This document shows positions 27,924 to 35,907 of a DNA stretch of 53,227 bases, one piece after another. This DNA comes from Emticicia agri (GTDB lineage: Bacteria > Bacteroidota > Bacteroidia > Cytophagales > Spirosomataceae): contig CAMAQF010000018.1 in assembly GCA_945860265.1 (NCBI GenBank), positions 1-53,227 of the forward strand. Reading direction: 5' to 3'. The notes under the pieces are model-generated. The model made no database searches and was not told the origin of the DNA. It saw only the letters and a program-made list of their open reading frames with translations. Within the stretch, counting starts at the first letter, position 1. Each line of letters starts with the position of its first letter. The position numbers were made by a program, and so were the translations under genes.

Positions 27924-28829
27924 ATGGAACTATCAAAAATAAAATCATCGCTCGAAGACGGGCTTCTTTCATTTCCAATTACTGATTTTGACAAAAATGG
28001 AGAATTCAATGCCGAAACCTTTGCCGAGCGAATAGAATGGTTTGTGAGCCACGATGTTTCATCCGTTTTTGTGGCAGGTGGAACGGGTGAGTTTTTTTCA
28101 CTATCAGTAGCAGAATATGAGCAAATTGTAAATATCTCGGTTAAAGTTGTAGCCGAGCGAGTGCCAGTTATTGCGAGTGCGGGCAGAAGTGTTGCAGAAG
28201 CAAAAACGTTTACCAATATCGCTGAAAAGGCGGGTATTCACGCCATTTTGCTTTTTCCTCCTTATTTGACCGAGTGTCCGCAAGATGGGGTGTATGAATA
28301 TGCCAAAGCCATTATGCAAAACACCTCATTACCAGTCATTTATTATAATCGTGGTAATGGCATTTTATCGGCAGAATACATCAAAAAACTGACCGATACT
28401 TGTCCAAACTTTATTGGATTGAAAGATGGAACGGGCAATATGCAGGATTTGAACGATATCATCAAAACAGTCGGAAAACGACTTTCGTATATTGGAGGAG
28501 TTCCGACGGCTGAAATTATAGCAGAAGCATATTTATCAATTGGTGTAAATACCTATTCATCAGCAGCATTCAATTTTGTGCCAGAATTAGCTAATAAATT
28601 TTACAAAGCTTTACGTGCTGGAGATAAGGCAATCGTTAACGAAATCACACAGAAATTTTATATTCCTTTGGTCAGATTACGTGGCAAGAAAAATGGCTAT
28701 GCAGTAAGTTTAATCAAAGCAGGAGCAAAATTAATAGGTAAAAATGCGGGTGATGTTCGCCCTCCGCTCACTATGCCTTCTGAGCTTGAGGTTGAACAAC
28801 TTCGGCAGATAATTGAGCAAAACAAATAA
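27924..28829 (+). CDS. kdgD: 5-dehydro-4-deoxyglucarate dehydratase (DapA family)
   Basis: 301 residues of the DHDPS/NAL TIM-barrel family. The Schiff-base lysine is Lys167 in FIGLKDGTGN, the proton-relay tyrosine Tyr141 in PVIYYNRGN, and the substrate-carboxylate loop GGTGEF lies at 52-57. SFPITDFDKNGEFN near the start matches the KdgD branch. The enzyme removes water and carbon dioxide from 5-dehydro-4-deoxy-glucarate to give 2,5-dioxopentanoate (2-oxoglutarate semialdehyde). It ends the operon and is followed by a strong terminator. The final dehydrogenase to 2-oxoglutarate is not in this window. Confidence 0.9.
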   Translation: MELSKIKSSLEDGLLSFPITDFDKNGEFNAETFAERIEWFVSHDVSSVFVAGGTGEFFSLSVAEYEQIVNISVKVVAERVPVIASAGRSVAEAKTFTNIAEKAGIHAILLFPPYLTECPQDGVYEYAKAIMQNTSLPVIYYNRGNGILSAEYIKKLTDTCPNFIGLKDGTGNMQDLNDIIKTVGKRLSYIGGVPTAEIIAEAYLSIGVNTYSSAAFNFVPELANKFYKALRAGDKAIVNEITQKFYIPLVRLRGKKNGYAVSLIKAGAKLIGKNAGDVRPPLTMPSELEVEQLRQIIEQNK

Positions 28830-28837
28830 TGTTTACA

Positions 28838-28876
28838 GAAGTCGAAGTCTTCAATTTCAGCCTTCGACTTCTTTTT
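28838..28876 (+). terminator. rho-independent terminator of the aldarate operon
   Basis: A perfect 10-bp stem (gaagtcgaag at 28838-28847 with 28862-28871) followed at once by five T. It starts 9 bases after the last stop codon. Confidence 0.85.
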
Positions 28877-28955
28877 ATTATTTTATCACTTTCTATTCTA
28901 AAATATCTCTCTGTAAAATTTCCTATTCGAAGATTCGTAATTCGAATAAAAAAAT

Positions 28956-28990
28956 GATTAGCTAAAAGAAAGAATCTCATTTAGCTAATC
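28956..28990 (-). terminator. terminator of the molybdopterin oxidoreductase genes
   Basis: A perfect 11-bp stem (gattagctaaa at 28956-28966 with 28980-28990) and a 13-base loop. On the minus strand it is followed by a run of seven T. It lies 25 bases after the stop of the large subunit gene. Confidence 0.8.
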
Positions 28991-29014
28991 AATATATAAT
29001 TACTTTTTCTGTAC

Positions 29015-31261
29015 TTATAACTTTGCCTGTTCAGACATAAATGGCTGATTATAATAGCGTTTACCCGTAGTTTTAAACAAAGCATTTGCTACTGCACCAA
29101 ATACTGGTGGAAATGGCGGCTCGCCAAGTCCTGTAGGGTCAATGTCGTTTTCTACAAAATGTACATCTATCTTTTTAGGAGCTTCATTATGGCGAATCAT
29201 GCGATAATTATGAAAATTATTTTGTTCAGGAACGCCATCTTTATGCGTCAAAGCTCCATAAAACGACTGTCCAATTCCATCAACCACCGCACCTTGTACC
29301 ATGTTTCGGGCGGCATCGGGGTTTACTACTACGCCACAGTCAACGACACTTATTACTTCTTCCACATACGGTTGTCCATCACGCATAACCATATCCACTA
29401 CGTGACCAGCATACGAGTTATGGCAGAAATAAGCCGCTACACCTCGTTTTTTGCCTGCATTTTCTGGCTTTCCCCAACCTGATTTTTCTTTCAATAATTC
29501 TAAAACACCAATATAACGGCTTGCATCGTAATCATTGTTTTTGCCTACTGGATTTTCTTTGGCTTTTTTCAATAAATCAATGCGGAAAGCTATTGGGTCT
29601 TTTCCCATTGCTTCGGCAACCTCATCCAAAAACGATTGTTCGGCAGCTGCATTAAAGTTTGAACGTGGGGCTCTAAATGCACCAATTGTAATATTTGAAG
29701 GAATTTCCCAGCCGTCGGCCAAATAATTATCAACCGCACCTGCTGGAAAACGATTGGCATGAATAGGGTTTTCGGGAATTCCGCCACCTGTTACCTGAAA
29801 ACCAATTAGATTTTTATTGGCATCCAAAGCAGCACGATAAGTAGCAGTGTACATCGGACGATAAATTCCGTAAGTCATATCGTCTTCACGGGTATAAATC
29901 AATTTTACTGGAGCTTTGAGTTTTTGAGAAATACGAGCCGCTTCATATACATATGACCCATAAGCTCTGCGACCAAATCCTCCACCCATGCGAGTCATTT
30001 GAATCTCGATTTTATCAGCAGGGAGATTCAATAATTTCATTAGGGATGGCTCCATCCAACCTGGTGCTTGCAAGGGCCCAACCACCAAGGCTTTATCATC
30101 TTGCACATCAGCAAAGAAATTCATTGGCTCCATTGTATTATGTGCCAAAAATGGAGCATTATAGGTACGTTCAATAATCTGTGTAGCATTTTTGAAAGCC
30201 GTTTCTGGGTCTCCGTCTTTTCTTAATTCTTTGGCCAGCCTTTTATCAAATTCAGCCATCATTTCAAATTGCTTTGCCGTAGTTTCTAATCTTCCTGGTA
30301 CTATTTTTTCAGTTTTTCCACCTCGTCCCATCATGGTTTCTTTTACATCGCCAGCAGCTTCCCATTGAGCATTTATTTTCTTACGAGCGTTGATTACCTC
30401 CCAAGTAGAATTTCCGACCACGGCAATCATTTCATTGAAAGCACGGGTATCAAAACCGCCTTGCTCGAAACCATCATCGTAAAGTTTAAAACTGAAAACA
30501 TCTTTGATTCCCGGCATTTTTCTGGCATCAGTGGCATCAAAAGATTTTAATCTCATACCGAATGCTGGCGGATGCTGAATCATGGCAATCAACATTCCAT
30601 TTACTCGATAATCCATTCCGAAAAGCGGTTTTCCTGTAACTATTTTTAAGCCTTCTGAGTTTTTCTTTGAATTTCTTACGATTGTAAAGTCTTTGGGAGC
30701 TTTCAATTTTATGTCCTTCGGAACGGCAATGGTAGCGGCTTTGGCAGCTATTTCACCATATTTTGCCTCCTTTCCGCTTGAATGCGATAAAATACCGGCT
30801 TTTGTCTTAATTTCTGACGCAGGAACTCCCCAAGTTTGAGCTGCTGCTTCGATGAGCATTTGGCGAGCCGCTGCTCCTGCATTTCTCAAAGGCTTCCAGT
30901 ACATTCTAATCGAATTACTGCCTCCCGTAAATTGTGGACCATATTTCACGTTGTCGTGCGTACCCATTTCTACTACCACATTTTTCCAATCACAATCCAA
31001 TTCTTCGGCTACCATCATGGGTAGTGAAGTCATTACATTTTGACCGAATTCGGGGTTTGGACAAAGAATTTTAATGACATTATCGGGCGTAATTTTAATG
31101 AAAGCAGCCAATTCTGACCATTGTTCGGAAAGATTTAAAGCAGCTATTTTTTCGGCAGCTTTTGCTTCAGAAAACCAACTAAAACTAAGCATTAAACCAC
31201 CTCCTGCTAGTGCAGAAGACCTTAAAAAATCTCTTCTGCTTTGTAATTTTATATTTTCCAT
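29015..31261 (-). CDS. Tat-exported molybdopterin oxidoreductase, large subunit (isoquinoline 1-oxidoreductase/aldehyde dehydrogenase type)
   Basis: 748 residues, xanthine-dehydrogenase family. The twin-arginine signal is QSRRDFLRSSALAGGG (about 7-22). Family marks are MGGGFGRRAYG (molybdenum-cofactor region), the IGAFRAPRSNFNAAAEQSF stretch and GLGEPPFPP near the C-terminus, whose Glu is the likely catalytic base. Members of this single-subunit type, as in isoquinoline 1-oxidoreductase beta, oxidise aldehydes or N-heterocycles in the periplasm and pass electrons through a 2Fe-2S partner to cytochromes. That partner is encoded directly upstream. The substrate is unknown. The gene converges on the aldarate operon, so a link to aldehyde removal is possible but unproven. 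Confidence 0.85.
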   Translation of the reverse strand: MENIKLQSRRDFLRSSALAGGGLMLSFSWFSEAKAAEKIAALNLSEQWSELAAFIKITPDNVIKILCPNPEFGQNVMTSLPMMVAEELDCDWKNVVVEMGTHDNVKYGPQFTGGSNSIRMYWKPLRNAGAAARQMLIEAAAQTWGVPASEIKTKAGILSHSSGKEAKYGEIAAKAATIAVPKDIKLKAPKDFTIVRNSKKNSEGLKIVTGKPLFGMDYRVNGMLIAMIQHPPAFGMRLKSFDATDARKMPGIKDVFSFKLYDDGFEQGGFDTRAFNEMIAVVGNSTWEVINARKKINAQWEAAGDVKETMMGRGGKTEKIVPGRLETTAKQFEMMAEFDKRLAKELRKDGDPETAFKNATQIIERTYNAPFLAHNTMEPMNFFADVQDDKALVVGPLQAPGWMEPSLMKLLNLPADKIEIQMTRMGGGFGRRAYGSYVYEAARISQKLKAPVKLIYTREDDMTYGIYRPMYTATYRAALDANKNLIGFQVTGGGIPENPIHANRFPAGAVDNYLADGWEIPSNITIGAFRAPRSNFNAAAEQSFLDEVAEAMGKDPIAFRIDLLKKAKENPVGKNNDYDASRYIGVLELLKEKSGWGKPENAGKKRGVAAYFCHNSYAGHVVDMVMRDGQPYVEEVISVVDCGVVVNPDAARNMVQGAVVDGIGQSFYGALTHKDGVPEQNNFHNYRMIRHNEAPKKIDVHFVENDIDPTGLGEPPFPPVFGAVANALFKTTGKRYYNQPFMSEQAKL

Positions 31262-31270
31262 AGTCTTTTC

Positions 31271-31738
31271 TTATTTAGCGTTTGATGTTTTGGCTGCCGT
31301 TTTAATCGCTTCCTTAATTCTCAAATATGTTCCACAACGACAAATATTTCCACTCATCGCATTGTCAATATCTTCATCTGTTGGTTTTGGATTGCTTTTG
31401 AGCAAAGCTGAAGCCGACATGATTTGTCCTGATTGGCAATAGCCACATTGAGCCACATCGTGTTCGAGCCATGCTTTTTGTACTGGATGTGTGCCATTAG
31501 CAGATAAACCTTCGATAGTTGTAATTGCCGATTTTCCAATAGCCGAAACAGGCAATACACATGAGCGAGTTGCATTTCCATCTAAATGAATGGTGCAAGC
31601 ACCACATTGAGCCATGCCACAGCCAAATTTAGTGCCAGGCATATTTAGGTGGTCACGCAAAACCCACAAAATTGGAGTTGACGGGTCAACATCAACTTGC
31701 TGCATTTCTCCGTTGATTTTAAGATTATATTTTGCCAT
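31271..31738 (-). CDS. 2Fe-2S subunit of the molybdopterin oxidoreductase
   Basis: 155 residues with two iron-sulfur clusters. The plant-ferredoxin-type cluster is in [15 protein letters not shown] (plus a later Cys), and the second, XDH-type cluster is in [10 protein letters not shown] with [11 protein letters not shown]. It has no signal of its own, so it probably rides out of the cytoplasm bound to the Tat-tagged large subunit, as known for related enzymes. Nine bases separate it from the large-subunit gene. No cytochrome subunit follows, so the electron acceptor must be encoded elsewhere. Confidence 0.9.
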   Translation of the reverse strand: MAKYNLKINGEMQQVDVDPSTPILWVLRDHLNMPGTKFGCGMAQCGACTIHLDGNATRSCVLPVSAIGKSAITTIEGLSANGTHPVQKAWLEHDVAQCGYCQSGQIMSASALLKSNPKPTDEDIDNAMSGNICRCGTYLRIKEAIKTAAKTSNAK

Positions 31739-31772
31739 TTAAACTTGGTTTTATCTTGAATTTAAAATTTAA

Positions 31773-31780
31773 CAAAAATA
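31773..31780 (-). promoter_or_regulatory. -7 promoter box for the molybdopterin oxidoreductase genes
   Basis: On the minus strand this reads TATTTTTG, fitting TAnnTTTG, 34 bases before the ATG of the 2Fe-2S subunit gene. No well-placed -33 element was found. Confidence 0.4.
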
Positions 31781-31861
31781 TATAAAGAAATCAATAAAAA
31801 AAAATGTTTTTCAAATGAAAACTTACGAATTTCAAATAATTTATTATTAGAAGAAATGGCG

Positions 31862-32314
31862 TTATTTATTTATCTGATATGTATCATAGACACTACTGAA
31901 ATTCAAAGCCAACATTTTCCAATCTTTCTTCTGTTTTTTATAGTCTTCGGTTAAAGTGAATTCAGTTTTGGCTTCAGTACCTCTTACCACTGCAAGAAGC
32001 ATAATTCTGTTCCAAACGATAGCAGTTTTTCCTGAAACCTCAATCACTGAATCATGAAATTGGGCTTCTTTGTACCAAATACTTCTCGTTTTAATAATTT
32101 CGAGTTCTTCGTCAGTTTCCCATGTGCCACACATATGAACAAACTTAGCTTTGGTATCAAATAAGTATTTGAGTTTATCTATGCTTTTATCGGCAACACA
32201 CTGCCATTTGTCTTTAAATATTTGCATAACTTCTTGCTCTTCCTAAGTTGATTTAGCTTAGGTAGGAAAAGTACAAATAAGGATAAAAACTGCAATTTTG
32301 ATATTGGTTCTCAT
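31862..32314 (-). pseudogene. NTF2/SnoaL-like secreted protein, broken by two nonsense codons
   Basis: From the ATG at 32314 the frame encodes a signal peptide (MRTNIKIAVFILICTFPT), then TAA (32258-32260), four codons, TAG (32243-32245), then EEQEV and the remaining 121 residues to the stop at 31862, all in one frame. The part after the stops is an NTF2-like (DUF4440) fold, with KWQCVADKSIDKL, FVHMCGTW and NSSVYDTYQ-like end strands (FSSVYDTYQINK). In intact relatives the signal peptide is joined directly to this domain. Both stops would arise from glutamine codons by single C-to-T changes. A cytoplasmic 121-residue product from the ATG at 32227 remains possible. Confidence 0.75.
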
Positions 32315-32495
32315 TGATTTAAAAATGGTTTTGTTTTTTGATTAACAAATTTCCAAAAATTCCTTTTCTTCGGTTGTATAAAAATTAATGTTAATTCTAT
32401 CATTTTTACTGATTGCAGATTCAATTGAAAATTAGTTGTTTCAAAACACTTAATTTTGGGAAGATTTCAATAGAAAATACAAAGAAAAGATTGTA

Positions 32496-33392
32496 AACGT
32501 AAATAGTATTAACGAATTCAATGCTGCCAATAATCACAAAACCCTCCATCCATTAGTAACTGTGATTGACTACTGAATGGCGAGTCTGAGAGATTGGGGC
32601 GATGTAGAAACCATCAAACTTCAAAATGGATTATACAGTGTTATTTTAAAAGACATGATTTGAGATGATATGAAGTATAATTGCCATTATTATTATTATC
32701 TGGCAGGTACATTGGTATTTTATGCTCTAGTCCAGTTTGTAAGTACGGAAAATCCAAAAGTTGTGTATCAGCCTATGGGTTTTGGTTTACTTTTTCACCC
32801 TGACTTTTTGATTGACACAAATCTGAGCAAAATGATTGGTCAATACAAATTTTTCGATTATCAAACACTTGAGACTTTGCACTTGTCAGACGATGAGCGA
32901 TAATTGATTTTGGATATTTTTGCATAAATCGAATTTGAGTTAAAACAACCCATCGACCAATATCGTAAAAAGCTCATAGCCAACAATATAGAGTTATTTT
33001 TGGATTATTGTCAACGATTTTATGCTCCTCAGTTCATCACAAGAGATGTAGCTCACAAAGGTATTTTAGAGAAATTTGAAGATTTATTGATTACATATTT
33101 TGCATCAGAAAAACCGTTTTTCATTGGTTTACCTTCTGTCGCTTATTTTGCAGATGAATTGCACCTTTCGGCCAATTATTTTGGTGATTTGATAAAAAAG
33201 GAAACTGGGAAAACAGCATTAGAATTTATTCATCTACAATTACTGGAAGCTGCCAAAGAGAAGATTATGGACACATCTAAATCAATTAGCGAGGTGGCTT
33301 ATGAGTTAGGCTTCAAATATCCGCAGCATTTTACGAGGCTTTTTAAGCAAAAAGTTGGAGTTTCACCATATGAATTTCGAGGGTTGAATTAG
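32496..33392 (+). pseudogene. AraC-family regulator broken by four in-frame stops
   Basis: Reading one continuous frame gives an almost full AraC-type protein: VNSINEFNAANN, HPLVTVIDY, a stop, then RDWGDVETIK, LKDM, a stop before DDMKYNCHYYYY, GFGLLFHPD, HLSDDER followed by a stop, IFA followed by a stop, then KQPIDQYRKKL and the intact C-terminal domain. The helix-turn-helix pair is whole: LPSVAYFADELHLSANYFGDL and SISEVAYELGFKYPQHFTRLF. The stops are TGA, TGA (32661), TAA (32901) and TAA (about 32926). No frameshift is needed. No ATG is seen at the expected start either. The free-standing C-terminal frame from 33000 could still make a 130-residue DNA-binding fragment. Confidence 0.8.
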
Positions 33393-33411
33393 AGCTTTTA
33401 TCACAAAAAAA

Positions 33412-33434
33412 CAGAGTCCATTGATTGAACTCTG
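33412..33434 (-). terminator. bidirectional terminator between the TIM-barrel gene and the AraC remnant
   Basis: Stem cagagt (33412-33417) with actctg (33429-33434), extended by partly pairing inner bases. On the minus strand it is followed by seven T; on the plus strand by a shorter T-rich stretch. Confidence 0.6.
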
Positions 33435-33464
33435 CTTTTAATATTTTTTTTCAATAAATAAGTT

Positions 33465-34334
33465 TTATTTAAATCCAAACTTTATTAAGCCTTCTTTGCT
33501 TATTTTGATAGCTTCCAAAGGTTTCATACCATCAAAAACCTGGTCCTGCTCCACAATATAATATTTCATGCCAGAGAGCTTTTTGTTTTTGAGAATTCGA
33601 GCAAAATCAATAGTCCCGTTGCCTACTGGTGCAAAACGGCCTTCCTTGTCCATATCTTTTACATGCCATATTTTGAAACGACCTGGGTACCTTTGGAAGT
33701 AAGCCACTGGGTCAACACCAGCCTTCGTTACCCAGTATAAATCCATTTGAAAATTTACATATTTAGGGTCTAATTTTTCTAATAAATAATCTATCGGGAT
33801 CACACCGTCTTTATTTGGTTGAAACTCAAAGTCATGGTTATGGTAAAGAAATTCTAAACCTGCCGCATTTGCTTTTTTAGCTACTGTATTCAGAATTTCA
33901 GCCAATCTTTCCATGGTTCCTTCCATACCTAATTTTCTTGTTTTTGGGTCAAATTTAAACATTCCCATTGGAGGAACTGGGGCTATAAAATATTTAAAAC
34001 CTGCGGCTTTTACATCAGCAACAAGCTTATCAGCGTTGTCGAGCGTCATGCTACCCATGTGTACTGAAATAGGTTTTAGACCTAAACTTTTGGTGTAAGA
34101 CTTAAACTCATCTGGAGTCATTCCATAAAACTTGCCATCTTTATAGTCAACCGCCTCTATATATTTATAGCCCAAATCGGCCACCTCTTTAAGTGTGGCT
34201 TTTGGGTCTTTGCCCATTTCATTTCTTACCGTATAAAGGGTCATACCACCCCATTTTTTTTGAGCAAATGTGCTCAGATTTACAGATAGCAGTATAAACA
34301 CTATCAAAATCTTAGAGAATAAACTGTTTTTCAT
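33465..34334 (-). CDS. secreted xylose-isomerase-like TIM-barrel sugar isomerase/epimerase
   Basis: 289 residues from the ATG at 34334, which opens the signal peptide MKNSLFSKILIVFILLSVN. The barrel is of the AP-endonuclease-2/xylose isomerase-like type: GGMTLYTVRNEM at the first strand, YKYIEAVDY, ISVHMGS, LEFLYHNHDFEF (metal-binding His/Glu), VNFQMDLYWVTKAG, and FKIWHVKDMD (late metal site). Proteins of this kind work with Gfo/Idh oxidoreductases on keto-sugars; some catalyse epimerisation or bond cleavage of 3-keto-glycosides. The gene follows the Gfo/Idh gene in the same direction and closes the cluster. The exact reaction is unknown. Confidence 0.85.
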   Translation of the reverse strand: MKNSLFSKILIVFILLSVNLSTFAQKKWGGMTLYTVRNEMGKDPKATLKEVADLGYKYIEAVDYKDGKFYGMTPDEFKSYTKSLGLKPISVHMGSMTLDNADKLVADVKAAGFKYFIAPVPPMGMFKFDPKTRKLGMEGTMERLAEILNTVAKKANAAGLEFLYHNHDFEFQPNKDGVIPIDYLLEKLDPKYVNFQMDLYWVTKAGVDPVAYFQRYPGRFKIWHVKDMDKEGRFAPVGNGTIDFARILKNKKLSGMKYYIVEQDQVFDGMKPLEAIKISKEGLIKFGFK

Positions 34335-34483
34335 AATTAATATTTGTGGGCTCAACCCGATTAATTTATTTTTGAAACTGATTAGGAAAATTACTAATTA
34401 ATATTGTAAAAGAAACTTTTTTGAGATAAACTTATTTCAATTCGACGATTTAGGAAATTCAAAGGATAATCAAGCAAAACAGT

Positions 34484-35884
34484 TTACTTCAATTTTAGAT
34501 TTATTGGGTCCCAATTAATAATTTTTTTCTTTAAATAACTCTCATTACATGCCAACGCTGGGGCAGCAGCTCTGAAACCAAATTCTGCATCCTCTACTAC
34601 TTGTTTACCTGTGCGGATGGCATCGAAGAAGTTGGTAAAGTGGTCTAAATGGTCGCTATAACCTGCAGGAACTTTAAAGACAACATCTTCTTTGGTTTTT
34701 CGTTTTTTTTGTTCTGCCGTCCATTTTGCATCAAAATCTTTTTTCATTTCTTCTTGCATACTTTTGGAAAAAGTAAACAGCGAATCGTAACCACCAAAGC
34801 CTGGGGCTTCGGGCATTAAGCTATGTTTGACGGTGATATTATTGCCTATAACATCAATAATTCCTTCTGAGCCTACCAAACGTATGATCTCTTGACCACC
34901 AGTTCCGCTTATAAAATTCACTTGTAAGGTCAATTGATAAGCGGCGTGTTCTGGGCTATCAGGATATTGCATTACCCCCGACATCACATCTGGTAAATTA
35001 CGGCCGTCTTTCCAAAAACTAAGCTGACCTGTGCTATAAATACTTTCAGGCCCTTTTGAGTTTGTAATAAAATGAGAACCACTCAATAAATGGATAAATA
35101 AATCTCCCGCCACACCCGTACCGACCTCTTTGAATGCTCTCCACCAAAAAAATTTTTTGGCATCAAAAGTCATTTTTTCAGTAGCCTCTATAAACTTATC
35201 CCAGTTTGTTGTGAAACCATCAGCATCTTTAGGAATTGTATATTCCCAAGAACCAATCGAACTTTGGCGGTCATAAACTGCATTTACCATATTGAGTTTA
35301 CCGATTTCGCCAGCCGCCAAAAGCTCTTTGGCTTTTGCATAACCAATACTACTGACTCGTTGGCTACCTACTTGCAAAACTTTACCCGATTTTTTAGCCG
35401 CTGCAATGACAGGGTAGCCTTCGCTTATTTTATAAACCATAGGTTTTTCACAATATACATGTTTCCCTTTTGCCAAAGCGTCTAAGGTAATGCGAGCATG
35501 CCAAACATCGGTGGTACAAATAAGCACAGCATCTATATCGGCTCTGTCCAAAATGTCTTTATAATTTGTTGTTGTGAATAGGTCTTTACCGTATTTTTCT
35601 TTGGCATTTTCGATTCTACCAGAGTATAAATCACAGATTCCGGCTAATTCAACACCAGGAACTTTGAGAGCAGTTTCCAAATCAAAATGCCCTTGAACAC
35701 CAAACCCGATAACGCCAATTCTTACTTTGTCGTTAGCCGAAATATTCTTTTCGTAATGTAAAATGCGTTCTTCTGCCTTCGCTTGAGCAGCCAAAGAAGC
35801 AAAGGGAGATGAAGAGGCTATTAGACTACTTGCACCAATTTGTTGTAAAAATTTTCTTCTTGTATTTAAATTATCTTTTTTCAT
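34484..35884 (-). CDS. Tat-exported Gfo/Idh/MocA oxidoreductase
   Basis: 466 residues. The N-terminus NTRRKFLQQIGASSLIASS is a Tat-like signal. The Rossmann part follows: VRIGVIGFGVQGHFDLE (about 52-68), ICDLYSGR and the family signature GKHVYCEKPM (about 137). The C-terminal alpha/beta domain has WWRAFKEVGTGVAGDLFIHLL. These enzymes keep a tightly bound NAD(P) and reduce or oxidise sugar hydroxyls; exported ones are frequent partners of GMC oxidoreductases and TIM-barrel isomerases. It lies 23 bases downstream of the TolB-like gene. A role in 3-keto-sugar conversion is inferred from the company it keeps. Confidence 0.85.
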   Translation of the reverse strand: MKKDNLNTRRKFLQQIGASSLIASSSPFASLAAQAKAEERILHYEKNISANDKVRIGVIGFGVQGHFDLETALKVPGVELAGICDLYSGRIENAKEKYGKDLFTTTNYKDILDRADIDAVLICTTDVWHARITLDALAKGKHVYCEKPMVYKISEGYPVIAAAKKSGKVLQVGSQRVSSIGYAKAKELLAAGEIGKLNMVNAVYDRQSSIGSWEYTIPKDADGFTTNWDKFIEATEKMTFDAKKFFWWRAFKEVGTGVAGDLFIHLLSGSHFITNSKGPESIYSTGQLSFWKDGRNLPDVMSGVMQYPDSPEHAAYQLTLQVNFISGTGGQEIIRLVGSEGIIDVIGNNITVKHSLMPEAPGFGGYDSLFTFSKSMQEEMKKDFDAKWTAEQKKRKTKEDVVFKVPAGYSDHLDHFTNFFDAIRTGKQVVEDAEFGFRAAAPALACNESYLKKKIINWDPINLKLK

Positions 35885-35907
35885 AAAAGTTTTTTAGGTT
35901 GAATTGA

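Noticed and set aside
31862..33392. Stop-codon recoding or readthrough in the NTF2 and AraC genes
   Set aside because: All three stop codons occur among the six sites, with no shared context or structure, and neighbouring genes use normal stops; decay is simpler.
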